Shown in pieces: positions 10,541 to 20,303 of a DNA stretch of 64,000 nt (its first letter is position 1; each line of letters starts with the position of its first letter). A program made the translations under genes and the position numbers. The stretch is from Dyella acidiphila (GTDB lineage Bacteria; Pseudomonadota; Gammaproteobacteria; Xanthomonadales; Rhodanobacteraceae): assembly GCF_014863405.1 (NCBI RefSeq), contig NZ_JACZZA010000003.1, forward strand, positions 299,158 to 363,157, read 5' to 3'. Below the pieces are notes generated by a model. The model saw only the letters and a program-made list of their open reading frames with translations, was not told the origin of the DNA and searched no databases.

Positions 10541-10900
10541 TTACCGTCGTCGGAGCGGATAGCCGGGCTTGTACAGACTCGCCTCGTAGGCCGCAGCACG
10601 CGAATGCCGCCGTTGCTCGAACGAACGATGCGCGCACTTGGCGTGCTTCAGCGCTGTCCAGGTCAGCTGATCGACGATGCCGCTGGCCTTCAGGCCGTAG
10701 TCGTATTGAAACGCCTCCACGGCATGGCGCGTGTATTCGCCGAATACGCCATCGATGCGCAGCGGTCCGTCGATATCGTGATAGCCGAGTACGGCCAGGT
10801 GTTGTTGCAGCTGCCGGATCAGCTCGCCTTGTTCGCCTGGCTTGAGCGGGGCATGCGGCAGGTGCGGATCCTGTGCGGAGGTTATGGAGCGTCCTTGCAT
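10541..10900 (-). CDS. Small peptidoglycan-binding domain protein
   Basis: A 119-residue protein with one PG_binding_1-type domain at about residues 20-85: LKPGEQGELIRQLQQHLAVLG, then IDGVFGEYTRHAVEAFQYDYGL and VDQLTWTAL. No signal peptide is visible at the predicted start, so either export is non-classical or the start is elsewhere. The basic C-terminal tail is rich in Arg and Tyr. It is convergent with cysA and faces away from glnE. A role in cell-wall binding is inferred from the domain alone. Confidence 0.7.
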   Translation of the reverse strand: MQGRSITSAQDPHLPHAPLKPGEQGELIRQLQQHLAVLGYHDIDGPLRIDGVFGEYTRHAVEAFQYDYGLKASGIVDQLTWTALKHAKCAHRSFEQRRHSRAAAYEASLYKPGYPLRRR

Positions 10901-11047
10901 GGGCGGTTGGCCTCGATAATGTGCTGCCCACTACCTTCGCCGCTCTGCCGGAGCGGGTCTGTCGGATCGGGCTGAGCCGCGGCGCAGGCATCCGCCGGCC
11001 TGGCATGCCGGGGCGATGGCCAGAAAGGATGTGGGCATAATGCGCAG

Positions 11048-13900
11048 ATGCCTGTCACCGCTTCCCCCGCCGAATCGTCCGCGCTGCGCGCATTGATCGA
11101 CGACCGCTACGCTCAGCTGGTCGCCCGCTGCCGTGCCGCCGGCGTGCCCCTGCACGACGATGCCGGCGTAGCCGAGCGCATTCGTCGCACGCTGCTGGCC
11201 AGCGATTTCGCGTTCGAGACCTGGCGCAGCCAGCCGCAACTGCTATCGCCGCAAGGCCTGGAACGGCTGCGTTCCGGCAGCGACGCGGCGGCGCGTATCG
11301 ATGCACTGAAGCTCGATACGGACGAAGCGGCATGCATGACGGCCTTGCGCCGCTTCCGCCACGCCGAAGCGCTGCGGCTGGTATTTCGCGACGTCAACGG
11401 CCTGGATGAACTGCCGGAAATCCTGTCGGCCACCAGTGTGTTGTATGAGGCCCTGCTGGGCAGTGCATTGGCCTGGTCGGAGCGCATGCTGGCCTCGCGC
11501 TACGGTCATCCACGCGGCGAAGACGGCAGCCTGCAGCGGCTGATCGTAATCGGCTTCGGCAAGCTCGGCGGTGCGGAGCTGAATTTCTCCTCCGACATCG
11601 ATCTGGTGCTGGCCTATCCGCAAGGCGGTGAAAGCGACGGTAGCCGTGCACTGGATAACAGCGAATACTTCGTGCGGCTGGTGCGGCAACTGGTGCGGCT
11701 GCTCCACGAACCGACCACCGACGGCATCTGCGCACGCGTGGATTTGCGCCTGCGTCCGTTCGGCAACGCCGGCCGCCTCGCGCTGCCGTTCACCGCGATG
11801 GAGCAGTACTACCAGCGCGAAGGGCGCGACTGGGAGCGCTACGCCTGGATCAAGGCGCGCACGGTGGCGGGCGATCGCGGCGCGGGCAAGCAACTGCAGG
11901 AGATGCTGCGGCCGTTTGTGTATCGCAAATATCTCGATTACACCGCCTTTGCCGGTTTGCGCGAGATGAAGGCGCTGATCGACGCGGAAGTGGCGCGCAA
12001 GGACCTGGCCGACAATCTCAAGCTGGGTCCCGGCGGCATTCGCGAAATCGAATTTATCGTCCAACTGGTTCAGTTGATCCGCGGCGGCCGCGAGCCCAGC
12101 CTGCGCGTGCGCGGCCTACTGCCGGCATTGACCGCCTGCGAAGCGCGCGGGCATATTCCGGCGGCCCGCGCGCGGGCGCTGCGCGAGGCCTATGTATTCC
12201 TGCGCAAGCTGGAAAACCGTGTGCAGATGCTGCGCGATGCGCAGACGCACGACCTGCCCGACGACGCGCTGACGCGCGAACGCTTAGCACTTGGCCTGGA
12301 CTATCCGGCGTGGGAGCCGCTGGCCGAAGAATTGGCCCGCCACCGCGATATCGTCGCCACCGAATTCGCTGCGGTGCTGATGCCCGAAGGCGGCGCCAAG
12401 GCCAGCGTGCCGGCCGCCGATGCGGTGCTATGGAAACAGGCCTGCGATGAATCGCTGACGGCAGCGCTGATGGAGGCATCCGGTTTCACCCCGGGCGCCG
12501 ATGCCGCCGATGCGCTGTTGAAATTGCCGCAGGCCGCGCAATTGCGCGCGATGTCGGCGCGTGCCCGCGAGCAGCTCGACCATCTGATGCCGCAGTTGCT
12601 GGTCGTGGCGCGCCAGACCGCTGCGCCGGTGGCGTGCCTGCTGCGCTTGTGCCGGCTGATCCAGACCGTGGCGCGGCGTCCGTCGTACCTGGCCTTGCTG
12701 GAAGAGCAGCCGGCGGCACGCAAACGCCTGGCGCAATTGTTCGCCGACAGCGCTTTTCTGGCCGAGCGCGTCATCGCGCAGCCGCTGCTGCTGGACGACG
12801 TGCTCGATCCGCGCATCGACCAGCTGCCGCTCAAGCGCGCGGATATCAGCGCCGAAATCGCCCATGTGCTGACCACCCTGGACGAGCGCGAGGCGGAAGC
12901 CGAGCTGGAGCGCATCAACGAATTCAAATCGAGCATTGCCTTTCGCCTCGGGCTGGCCTTCAACGATGGCCGTGCCGATGCGGTGGCCACGGCACGACGG
13001 CTGGCGGCGCTCGCCGAGGCGGTGGTGAATGCGGTGGCCGCGCTGGCCGAACGCGAAGTGATTGCTCAGCATGGCCGCCTGCCGGGACAGGGCTCGGGAT
13101 TTTCCGTGCTGGGTTACGGCAGCCTCGGCGGCGAAGAACTGGGCTTTGCGTCCGATCTGGATCTGGTGTTCGTGTTCGATGGCCAGCGCGCGCAGGAAAC
13201 CAGTGACGGCGCGCGGCCGCTGGATGGCTCGCGCTGGTACCAGCGCCTGACTCAGCGCGTGATGAACTGGCTGACGGTGCTGACGCGGGCGGGGCGTTTG
13301 TACGAAGTGGATACGCGCTTGCGGCCGGATGGTTCCAAGGGTTTGTTGGTCGGCAGCCTGGAAGCGTTCGTCACCTACCAGGAAAGCCGTGCCTGGACCT
13401 GGGAGCATCAGGCCCTGCTGCGTGCACGGCCGGTAGCCGGCGATGCGGCATTGAATGCGGAGCTGGCGGAAGTACGGCGCCGCACGCTCGCGGTGACACG
13501 CGAGCCGGCGGCGGTGTTGGCCGAGGTCAGCAATATGCGCCAGCGCTGGCGTGCCGAACGCGATCGCTCCGATGCTGCGCAGATCGATCTGAAACAAGGC
13601 CACGGTGGCTTGCTGGATATCGAGTTCGCCTTGCAGGGGCTGGTGCTGGCGCATGCTGCCAGGGCGCCCGGGTTGCTGGCGATCACCGCCAATGCGGGTT
13701 TGATCGAAGCCTGCCGCGATGCGGGGCTGCTGGATATGGCGCAGGCCAATTGCCTCAGCGTGGCGCACGCCGAACTTCTGCGGCGTGCGTTGCTGTGCAC
13801 CTTGGATCTGCGCTCGCGCATCGCGCCGCGTGATGCGGAGCTGGAGGCCTTGTGCAGCGATGTGAATGCGGTGACGCGGGCGCTGGGTTTTGCTTTTTAG
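11048..13900 (+). CDS. glnE: Bifunctional glutamine synthetase adenylyltransferase/deadenylyltransferase
   Basis: Adds and removes AMP on glutamine synthetase in response to nitrogen status through PII. The 950 residues match the family length. Two nucleotidyltransferase domains are visible. The N-terminal one has GFGKLGGAELNFSSDIDLVL at about 169-188, and the C-terminal one has GYGSLGGEELGFASDLDLVF near 690-710. Both keep the DxD metal-binding pairs. It stands alone, with REP-like repeats downstream. Confidence 0.95.
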   Translation: MPVTASPAESSALRALIDDRYAQLVARCRAAGVPLHDDAGVAERIRRTLLASDFAFETWRSQPQLLSPQGLERLRSGSDAAARIDALKLDTDEAACMTALRRFRHAEALRLVFRDVNGLDELPEILSATSVLYEALLGSALAWSERMLASRYGHPRGEDGSLQRLIVIGFGKLGGAELNFSSDIDLVLAYPQGGESDGSRALDNSEYFVRLVRQLVRLLHEPTTDGICARVDLRLRPFGNAGRLALPFTAMEQYYQREGRDWERYAWIKARTVAGDRGAGKQLQEMLRPFVYRKYLDYTAFAGLREMKALIDAEVARKDLADNLKLGPGGIREIEFIVQLVQLIRGGREPSLRVRGLLPALTACEARGHIPAARARALREAYVFLRKLENRVQMLRDAQTHDLPDDALTRERLALGLDYPAWEPLAEELARHRDIVATEFAAVLMPEGGAKASVPAADAVLWKQACDESLTAALMEASGFTPGADAADALLKLPQAAQLRAMSARAREQLDHLMPQLLVVARQTAAPVACLLRLCRLIQTVARRPSYLALLEEQPAARKRLAQLFADSAFLAERVIAQPLLLDDVLDPRIDQLPLKRADISAEIAHVLTTLDEREAEAELERINEFKSSIAFRLGLAFNDGRADAVATARRLAALAEAVVNAVAALAEREVIAQHGRLPGQGSGFSVLGYGSLGGEELGFASDLDLVFVFDGQRAQETSDGARPLDGSRWYQRLTQRVMNWLTVLTRAGRLYEVDTRLRPDGSKGLLVGSLEAFVTYQESRAWTWEHQALLRARPVAGDAALNAELAEVRRRTLAVTREPAAVLAEVSNMRQRWRAERDRSDAAQIDLKQGHGGLLDIEFALQGLVLAHAARAPGLLAITANAGLIEACRDAGLLDMAQANCLSVAHAELLRRALLCTLDLRSRIAPRDAELEALCSDVNAVTRALGFAF

Positions 13901-14104
13901 CAAGGGTGTTTCGGTTAGTCGCGGAACTCAACAAGTGTCTGTGCCCTGGTTGCGCATGTCGCTGGTTTGGGGATTGCCTGCAGCGCTTTCGGCCCCCTGC
14001 GGGGCCTGTCCTCCCACCCTTCACCGCTCCCCAGGGGCCCGGTCAGAGCGTGAGGTTCTTCGCACGTTGTGTAGTGCGCCACATTCAATCTCGCGTCATC
14101 AGCT

Positions 14105-14130
14105 CCCTCCCCTACGTCAGTAGGGGAGGG
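14105..14130. repeat. REP-like palindrome, CCCTCCCCTA family
   Basis: CCCTCCCCTA-cgtcag-TAGGGGAGGG is a perfect inverted repeat with 10-base arms, followed by TTGGGGTGGGG. The same layout (CCCTCTCCCC stem followed by CGGGGTGAGGG) recurs as a head-to-head pair at 47172-47335, indicating a dispersed genomic family. Confidence 0.75.
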
Positions 14131-14190
14131 TTGGGGTGGGGTTGCACGCGCTTGCCCCAACACCCATCGCACCGCGATGCACCCGCGTAG

Positions 14191-14227
14191 GTTGGGTTAC
14201 CCCGGACTTGATCCGGGGTAACCCAAC
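14191..14227. repeat. REP-like palindrome, GTTGGGTTA family
   Basis: GTTGGGTTACCCCGGA, loop CTTGA, then its exact complement: 16-base arms with no mismatch. The outer part GTAGGTTGGGTTA matches the arms of the element at 21037-21125. It lies between convergent genes, the usual REP location. Confidence 0.78.
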
Positions 14228-14325
14228 AGATGTTTGTGCCTTCGGCCCTATCTACCCGTACACGTCGCGTTGATGGATGCCATTGCGGCCCCAAAAGTGG
14301 CCTTGTCCCTTCATCCAATAAATGC

Positions 14326-15297
14326 TCAAACAGCCCGGATACGTTTACGCAACGCATCTGCGATGCCTGCGGTTTCACGCAACGGCGTCTGATGCGCAGG
14401 CGAATCACTGTCCATGCCATGCAGCAATCCCGCTTCGCGCAGGCTTTGATGAAACCGTGCGAGCTTGTCCGGCAGCGGGTCAAGCACCAGCGTCTGCACG
14501 GCGCAGCCCACGGCGCAGGCTTCGCTGAGCATGTTGACCGAATCGGGTGTCACCACTAGCCGGTCGGCCCAGCCGAGTACGCCGGGATAAGGATTGCTGC
14601 CATCGTCGGGGCCGGCCCAGAACATGCCGGGCACATCGCGCAGGGCGTTGTGCACGGTGTCGATGACCGCGGCGGGTGTGCGGCGCGAGACTAGGGCCAG
14701 CAGGCTGCCGCCTTCGCTGCGCTGGCGTTGCAGCAGCTGCGCGACCAGTTGCTGTGCATAGTCGACGTCGATGCGAATGCCCTGGCGCGGTCCACCGATC
14801 AACACGCCCACGCGCGGGCCCGGCAACTTGCCCAGTGCCGGAAAGGCATCGCGGCCATCCTGCAGCCAGGCCTCGTCGATGGGATTGAGCGAACCGAGCG
14901 GGTTCAGCACATTGGCGCCGGTGAGCCGGTCGTGGCGCGGTGCGATGACCGTGTCCCAATACGCAGGATCCAGGCGCGGATCGAGGATCTGCACCGTGTG
15001 GCAGTGATGCCCGCTGAGCTTGCGCAGCATGCGGGTGAACAATGCGGCGCTGCGGCCGCAGCCGATCGCCACACTGGGCCATGGCGCTGCGAAGCCATGG
15101 CGCTGCGCACGCGGCAAGGCCAGGCGGCCGCCGGGCAGCATGCGCGGCGACAGCCATGACCATGGCGCGCGCGGCGACAGCACCAGATGGCGCACCGGCA
15201 TGCCCAGCCGCTCGGCCAGTGCCAGGGCCTGGCGCTGGTTGCCAGCGGCATGGTCAGTAATTGCCCAGCACTCGCCCGGCAGGGTGGCATTGCTCAT
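14326..15297 (-). CDS. ELM1-family (DUF1022) protein, glycosyltransferase-like
   Basis: A 323-residue soluble protein recognised by WAITDHAAGNQRQALALAERLG at the N-terminus, the central LIGGPRQG segment and C-terminal VTPDSVNMLSEACAVGCAV, the last resembling a sugar-nucleotide-binding half of GT-B glycosyltransferases. The family includes plant mitochondrial fission ELM1 proteins; the bacterial role is not established. It is divergent from the nitroreductase gene. An envelope-glycan function is plausible given the nearby LPS genes but is inference. Confidence 0.7.
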   Translation of the reverse strand: MSNATLPGECWAITDHAAGNQRQALALAERLGMPVRHLVLSPRAPWSWLSPRMLPGGRLALPRAQRHGFAAPWPSVAIGCGRSAALFTRMLRKLSGHHCHTVQILDPRLDPAYWDTVIAPRHDRLTGANVLNPLGSLNPIDEAWLQDGRDAFPALGKLPGPRVGVLIGGPRQGIRIDVDYAQQLVAQLLQRQRSEGGSLLALVSRRTPAAVIDTVHNALRDVPGMFWAGPDDGSNPYPGVLGWADRLVVTPDSVNMLSEACAVGCAVQTLVLDPLPDKLARFHQSLREAGLLHGMDSDSPAHQTPLRETAGIADALRKRIRAV

Positions 15298-15457
15298 GGA
15301 TTGGCCGCCGTGGCCGGGAGGGCCGTGGGATCCGGGGCGATTGTGGTCGGATTCTGCACAGTTCGTTCCGTCCCGTTGACCTCTGGCCGATACCGCTTGC
15401 GCTTACACTCTGCGGCTGTTGCGCCGGCGCCGGCGCGTTGTCATGCAGAGGATACCG

Positions 15458-16051
15458 ATGAGCGAGAAGCTTGCCGAGGCAGCACTGGACCAGTTGTTCC
15501 GCCAGGCCCGTACCTTCAACGCGTTCCTGCCCAAGGCGGTGAGCGATGAGCAGCTGCATGCCTTGTACGAACTTGCGAAGTTCGGCCCGACCAGCGCCAA
15601 CTCCTCGCCGATGCGGCTGGTATTCGTGCGGTCCGCCGAGGGCAAGGAAAAGCTCAAGCCGTTCCTGTCCGAGGGCAATCGCGCCAAGACGCTGGCGGCA
15701 CCGGTCACCGCGATCGTGGCCAACGATCACGCGTTCTACGAAAAGCTGCCGCAGCTGTTCCCGCATGCCGATGCGCGCAGCTGGTTCGTCGGCAACCAGG
15801 AACTGATCGACCGCACCGCGTTCCGCAACGCCACCCTGCAGGGTGCGTACGTGATCATGGCGGCGCGTTCGCTGGGCCTGGATTGCGGCCCGATGTCGGG
15901 CTTCGACAACGACGGCGTGGATCGGGCTTTCTTTGCCGGCACTTCGATCAAGTCGAACTTCCTGATCAACATCGGCTATGGCGACACCAGCCGCGACTTC
16001 TTCCCGCGCAGCCCGAGGCTGTCGTTCGAAGAAGCCGTCCGCGTGGAATAA
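15458..16051 (+). CDS. RutE/HadB-type nitroreductase family protein
   Basis: FMN-dependent NAD(P)H oxidoreductase of the malonic semialdehyde reductase subfamily. The ATG at 15458 follows AGAGGAT and gives 197 residues. The family signature [17 protein letters not shown] binds FMN near residues 41-57, and [10 protein letters not shown] is the conserved C-terminal segment. No other rut genes are nearby, so a specific role in pyrimidine degradation is not supported. It is followed after 59 bases by an MgtC-like gene in the same direction. Confidence 0.82.
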   Translation: MSEKLAEAALDQLFRQARTFNAFLPKAVSDEQLHALYELAKFGPTSANSSPMRLVFVRSAEGKEKLKPFLSEGNRAKTLAAPVTAIVANDHAFYEKLPQLFPHADARSWFVGNQELIDRTAFRNATLQGAYVIMAARSLGLDCGPMSGFDNDGVDRAFFAGTSIKSNFLINIGYGDTSRDFFPRSPRLSFEEAVRVE

Positions 16052-16110
16052 GGCCGGAGCGGCGGAATCATGTCGGTTCCGCCATCCGCCACCTGGGCTA
16101 TCCTCCAGCG

Positions 16111-16836
16111 ATGATCGACGCATTCGAGGTGTTTCTGCGCATCGCCCTGGCCGCCGCGCTGGGCGCGGTGATCGGGCTCAACCGCAGCCGCAAGGAATGG
16201 GCCGCGGGCATGCGCACCCACATGCTGGTATGCGTGGGGGCCGCGCTGGCGATCATCGTCTCCGCCTTCGGTTTCCACGATGTGCTGGGCAAGAACGTGG
16301 TGCTGGATCCTTCGCGTATCGCGGCACAGGTGGTCAGCGGGATCGGTTTTCTCGGCGCGGGAACGATCATGTTCCTGCAGCGCGAGCAGATCATCCGCGG
16401 GCTTACCACGGCTGCCGGCCTGTGGGCGACTGCGTCGGTTGGCCTGGCCGCCGGCAGCGGCATGGTGGCCGCGGCGGTGATTGCCACGGCGGTGATCTGG
16501 CTGATCCTGGCCATGCTCAAGCCGCTGGAGCGCAAGCTCTCGGCCTGGGGACGGCCAGCTTCCGGTCCGCCGCGCCTGCGCTTGCGGCTGTCCGACACCG
16601 CGGCGCTGGGCTCGGTGGAGGCGATCGTGTCGCGCGGGCATCTGCCGCTGCGGAAGATCGTGCTGCGCCGGCAGGAAGATGGCGACGACCTGGTGGATCT
16701 CATTTTTGGTCCGGCCTTGCGCAACGATCAGCTGGTCAATCTGGCCGATGCCTTGCGTGAGCTGGAAGGTTTGCAGTCCGTGTCATTCGAATCGGCGTCG
16801 CGTACGCCTCCCTCACCACCACCCCCTACCGATTGA
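16111..16836 (+). CDS. MgtC/SapB-family membrane protein
   Basis: 241 residues. The first ~140 contain four or five hydrophobic helices carrying family motifs RTHMLVCVGAAL and GFLGAGTIMFLQREQIIRGLTTAAGLW. A soluble C-terminal domain of about 90 residues follows and resembles the ACT-like tail of longer MgtC relatives. Family members act in magnesium homeostasis or modulate F-type ATP synthase in intracellular pathogens. Here the role is unknown. YceI starts 16 bases after its stop. Confidence 0.82.
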   Translation: MIDAFEVFLRIALAAALGAVIGLNRSRKEWAAGMRTHMLVCVGAALAIIVSAFGFHDVLGKNVVLDPSRIAAQVVSGIGFLGAGTIMFLQREQIIRGLTTAAGLWATASVGLAAGSGMVAAAVIATAVIWLILAMLKPLERKLSAWGRPASGPPRLRLRLSDTAALGSVEAIVSRGHLPLRKIVLRRQEDGDDLVDLIFGPALRNDQLVNLADALRELEGLQSVSFESASRTPPSPPPPTD

Positions 16837-16852
16837 AGCAGGAGATTCTTCA

Positions 16853-17440
16853 ATGCGTACTTTCCGTTATGTGATGCTGGCCGGTCTGCTCGGCGCAGCG
16901 ATGTCGGCCCAGGCCGCCCCGGTCACCTACCAGCTCGACCCGGGCCACACCATGGTGCTGTTCAGCTGGAGCCACTTCGGCTTCTCCAACCCGGTGGCCG
17001 ACATCGGCATCGCCAACGGCACCGTGGTGTTCGACCAGGCCGATCCGGCCAAGTCGACGGTGGAAGTGAGCATGCCGCTCAGCAACCTCGACACCCACGT
17101 GCCGGCGCTGGACAAGCACCTGAAGGAAGCCGATTTCTTCGATGCCGACAAGTACCCGACCATCACCTTCAAGAGCACCAGCGTGCAGTCGCTGGGCGGC
17201 AAGCATTACAAGGTGACCGGCGACCTGACCGTGCACGGCGTGACCAAGCCGGTGGTGCTCAATGCCACGCTGAACAATGTCGGCCCGCACCCGATGACCG
17301 GCGCGCAGTCGATCGGCTTCAACGCCAGCGGCACGCTGAAGCGTTCGGACTTCGGCCTGGGCGCGTATGTGCCCAAGGTCAGCGACGAGATCAAGCTGAC
17401 CATCACCACCGAAGGCTCGGTGCCGAAGGCCGGCCAGTAA
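16853..17440 (+). CDS. YceI-family periplasmic lipid-binding protein
   Basis: 195 residues with a signal peptide (cleavage after AQA, residue 21), then the YceI lipocalin-like fold. Recognisable segments are YQLDPGHTMVLFSWSHFGFSNP, the KHLKEADFFDADKYPTITFKS core, VTGDLTVHGVTKPVVLNA and the C-terminal DEIKLTITTEG. Proteins of this family bind polyisoprenoids or similar amphiphiles. AGGAGA lies 7 bases before the ATG. A 9-base-pair stem follows at 17469-17492. Confidence 0.88.
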   Translation: MRTFRYVMLAGLLGAAMSAQAAPVTYQLDPGHTMVLFSWSHFGFSNPVADIGIANGTVVFDQADPAKSTVEVSMPLSNLDTHVPALDKHLKEADFFDADKYPTITFKSTSVQSLGGKHYKVTGDLTVHGVTKPVVLNATLNNVGPHPMTGAQSIGFNASGTLKRSDFGLGAYVPKVSDEIKLTITTEGSVPKAGQ

Positions 17441-17468
17441 GCGCTGCTTGCCGATCGAAACAAGGCGC

Positions 17469-17492
17469 GAGGGTGTGTTCCGGCACACCCTC
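17469..17492 (+). terminator. Hairpin after yceI-like gene
   Basis: GAGGGTGTG-TTCCGG-CACACCCTC forms a perfect 9-base-pair stem 28 bases after the stop. No T-run follows, so it may stabilise the transcript end rather than terminate by itself. Confidence 0.4.
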
Positions 17493-17557
17493 ACGCTGCG
17501 GGCCGCATCCCTTGCTAAACTAGCCGGCCCATCCGTTTTATCCCGGAGCAACATCCC

Positions 17558-17764
17558 ATGTCGGGTTCCTCTGCCACGGCCAAGCCCATCCTGGCGAATG
17601 CCGAAAATCGTTATGAAGTGACGCGTTCGGACCTGCCCCTGTCGTGTCCTATGCCCGGCATGGCCCTGTGGAACTCGCATCCGAAGGTCTATCTGCCCAT
17701 CGTCGAGGACGGCGGCGAGTCCGTATGTCCTTACTGCGGCGCACATTACGTCCTGCGCGACTGA
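17558..17764 (+). CDS. Small zinc-finger (zf-CHCC) protein
   Basis: A 68-residue protein whose conserved ligands CPMPGMALWNSHP and CPYCGAHY give the C-H-C-C pattern of the zf-CHCC family, related to the mitochondrial complex I subunit NDUFS6. Such single-domain proteins are common near cell-envelope genes in Xanthomonadales. SD-like GGAGCAA precedes the ATG. Confidence 0.85.
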   Translation: MSGSSATAKPILANAENRYEVTRSDLPLSCPMPGMALWNSHPKVYLPIVEDGGESVCPYCGAHYVLRD

Positions 17765-17850
17765 ACCGCGGCAGACATCCCGGCGCACGAGGCGCCGGGC
17801 GGCACGATTAGTGCTTGTTTTACCGGATGAAAGTCGCGAATGAGGGAATC

Positions 17851-18975
17851 ATGTCCGTTGCCGCCACACCGGCCAGGGCGCTGACTGTTGTGCAGCTGAT
17901 CCCTGCGCTGCGCGCAGGCGGCGCGGAGCGTTCGGTGCTGGAAGCGGGCCAGGCCTTGGTGCAGGCCGGCCATCGCTCGGTGGTGATTTCCGCCGGCGGC
18001 CGCATGACCGCGCAGCTGGAAGCCGAAGGCAGCGAGCACATCACCCTCGACATCGGTCGCAAGTCGTTGTCCACCCTGGGCAAGCTGTGGCGCCTGCGCC
18101 GCGTGCTGCGCGAGCTGAAGCCGGATATCGTGCACGTGCGCTCGCGGCTGCCGGCCTGGCTGGGCTGGTGGGCGCTGAAAGGCATGTCGCCCCGCCCGCA
18201 TTTCGTCACCACCGTGCATGGGCTCAATTCGCCGGGCCGCTATAGCGCGATCATGCTGCGCGGCGAGCGTGTGGTGGTGGTCTCGCAGACGGTGCGCGAT
18301 TACCTGCTCAGCCACTATCTGAAGCTCGATCCGGCGCGCATCCGCATCATTCCGCGCGGCATCGATCCGGAAGCGTTTCCGTACGGCCACCGGCCGGATG
18401 AGAGCTGGCAGAAAGCCTTTTTCAATGAGTTCCCCGCCCTGGCCGGCGCACCGCTACTGACCTTGCCGGGGCGCGGCACGCGCCTGAAAGGCCATCACGA
18501 CGCGATCGAGCTGGTGGCCGAACTCAAGCAGCGCGGTATCGAAACGCGCCTGCTGCTGCTGGGCGTGATCGAGCCCGGCCGCGAAGCCTATGTGAGCGAG
18601 CTGCGCGACCTGATCAAGGCGCGCGGCATTGCCGGCCAAGTGGTGCTGACCCCGCCGCGGGACGATGTGCGCGACATCTACGCCATGTCGGCGCTGGTGC
18701 TGCAACTGTCGAACAAGCCCGAAGCCTTCGGCCGCACCGTGGTGGAAGCGTTGTCGTTGTGCCGCCCGGTGCTGGGCTATGCGCACGGTGGCGTGGGCGA
18801 ATTGCTGGCCGAACTCTATCCGGCCGGGCGCGTACCGCCTGGCGATCGCGAACGGCTGGTGGAACGTGCTGCCGAGCTGCTGCGCGTGGCGCCACCGATT
18901 CCGCCGCTGCAGCGCTATCGCCTGATCGATATGCAGCGCGCCGCCTTGGCGCTGTATGAGGAAGTAGCGGCCTAA
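17851..18975 (+). CDS. Glycosyltransferase family 4 (LPS core type)
   Basis: 374 residues from ATG 17851 with SD GAGGGA. N-terminal GT-B segment TVVQLIPALRAGGAERSVLEAGQAL and C-terminal donor-binding half with KPEAFGRTVVEALSLCRPVLGY, which contains the E-x7-E pattern of retaining GT4 enzymes. It is first of three same-strand genes (GT4, O-antigen ligase-like, GT2) and probably adds a sugar to lipopolysaccharide core or another surface glycan. The exact linkage cannot be read from the sequence. Confidence 0.85.
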   Translation: MSVAATPARALTVVQLIPALRAGGAERSVLEAGQALVQAGHRSVVISAGGRMTAQLEAEGSEHITLDIGRKSLSTLGKLWRLRRVLRELKPDIVHVRSRLPAWLGWWALKGMSPRPHFVTTVHGLNSPGRYSAIMLRGERVVVVSQTVRDYLLSHYLKLDPARIRIIPRGIDPEAFPYGHRPDESWQKAFFNEFPALAGAPLLTLPGRGTRLKGHHDAIELVAELKQRGIETRLLLLGVIEPGREAYVSELRDLIKARGIAGQVVLTPPRDDVRDIYAMSALVLQLSNKPEAFGRTVVEALSLCRPVLGYAHGGVGELLAELYPAGRVPPGDRERLVERAAELLRVAPPIPPLQRYRLIDMQRAALALYEEVAA

Positions 18976-19034
18976 CCGGTCTCGGGCGCCTCGCCGAGTC
19001 GCCTACAATGTGCGGACCGTTATCCGGATCCGGC

Positions 19035-20303
19035 ATGCATCCTCCCTCCGCCGCATTGAAAAACTGGCTGCGCTCGCCGCTGCTGCCGCTATGGCTGCTG
19101 GCGGTGTTGCTGCCGTTCGGGCGCAGTGCGGAGCTGGGTACGTTGCTGTGCACCGCTGGCGTGGTGCTGGCGTGGCTGCGCGACCGCGATGCCTTGCGCC
19201 GCGATCCCGGTATTCGCCTGCTGCTGCTGTTGCTGGGCTGCTATATCGGCGCGGCATTGCTTTCCGCCTTCAGCGCGATCATGCCGGGCAAGAGCTGGTC
19301 CACGGTGCTGGCGCTGCTGCGCTACATCCCCCTGGGTGCTTATGCCTGCTACGCCATGCGCGGCGAAACACGCCTGCGCGGTTTCTATATGGCAATGGCG
19401 GTGCTGATCGCGTGCTGGGTGCTGGATGCCTGGATGCAGATGTTGACCGGCTGGAGCCTGCGCGGCCACGCCGAAGCGGAACGTATTTCCGGCCTGTTCG
19501 GCGCCGACGATCCCAAGCTGGGGCCGACGCTGGCGGTGCTGTCGCCGTTCGCACTGTGGGCGGCGCGTGCGCGCTGGCAGCGGCGCGGCCTGATCGTGGC
19601 GCTGCTGTTGCTGCTGGGGCCGATCATGCTCAGTGGTTCGCGTGCCGCCTGGCTTTGCTTCGGTTTGGTGGTACTGGCGTGGCTGTGGCGCGAAGCAGGT
19701 TCGGCACTGCGTTTTCTCGCGGCCTGTGCCCTGGCGGCGGTGGTCGTGCTGGCGGCCGGCGGCATCGCCTGGAAAACCTCTACCCGCTTCGATGCACGCA
19801 TGCAGCACACGCTCGCCGCGCTGGGCGGCAGCGAGCAGGATCTCAACGAGGCCAGCACCGGGCGGCTGGATATCTGGCGCAACAGCGTGGCGATGATCGC
19901 GGCGCATCCGGTCACCGGCGTCGGCGTGCGCGATTTCCGTTATGCCTATCCGCAGTTCGCGCCGGCCAACGATCACTTCATGCTGGCCGAGAATTGCGGC
20001 GATGGCGTAGGCGCCTGCCATCCGCATCAGCTGCTGCTGGAGATCCTGACCGAGACGGGGGCGGTGGGTTTGCTGCTATGGCTGATCGGTGTCGGTATCG
20101 CCGTGCAGGCCTGGCGGCGCGCAGGTCCGCGCGGCCGTAACGACGCCTTTCCGGTCACACTGGCGCTGGGCGTGATGCTGTTTCCGCTCAATACCCATCT
20201 GGCCTTCTATTCGGCCTGGTGGGGTCTGCTGTTCGCCTGGCTGCTGGGCCTGTGGTGCGCGGCGCTCTATGCTGCGGGCAAGGAGCCGCGCCATGGCACG
20301 TGA
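19035..20303 (+). CDS. O-antigen ligase/polymerase-like membrane protein (Wzy_C family)
   Basis: About 422 residues with ten or more hydrophobic helices. The large periplasmic loop near residues 280-340 carries the family motifs STGRLDIWRNSVAMIAAHPVTGVGVRDFR and HPHQLLLEILTETG, typical of WaaL-type ligases that join O-antigen to lipid A-core. ATG 19035 was chosen because the earlier in-frame ATG at 19008 overlaps a TACAAT -10-like sequence at 19005-19010. The downstream GT2 gene overlaps its end by 11 bases. Ligase versus polymerase function is not certain. Confidence 0.78.
   Translation: MHPPSAALKNWLRSPLLPLWLLAVLLPFGRSAELGTLLCTAGVVLAWLRDRDALRRDPGIRLLLLLLGCYIGAALLSAFSAIMPGKSWSTVLALLRYIPLGAYACYAMRGETRLRGFYMAMAVLIACWVLDAWMQMLTGWSLRGHAEAERISGLFGADDPKLGPTLAVLSPFALWAARARWQRRGLIVALLLLLGPIMLSGSRAAWLCFGLVVLAWLWREAGSALRFLAACALAAVVVLAAGGIAWKTSTRFDARMQHTLAALGGSEQDLNEASTGRLDIWRNSVAMIAAHPVTGVGVRDFRYAYPQFAPANDHFMLAENCGDGVGACHPHQLLLEILTETGAVGLLLWLIGVGIAVQAWRRAGPRGRNDAFPVTLALGVMLFPLNTHLAFYSAWWGLLFAWLLGLWCAALYAAGKEPRHGT

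Larger units (their letters stand above)
13901..14325. other. Gene-free interval rich in palindromic repeats
   Basis: 425 bases between convergent glnE and the ELM1-like gene. It holds two strong REP-like palindromes (listed separately) and an imperfect one around 13990-14040. Short open frames here have no recognisable domain, no ribosome binding site and repeat-derived composition, so I see no gene. Confidence 0.7.

Noticed and set aside
13901..14559. Several short frames around the repeats after glnE
   Set aside because: They run through REP palindromes or overlap the ELM1-like gene in antisense, with no SD or known domain.
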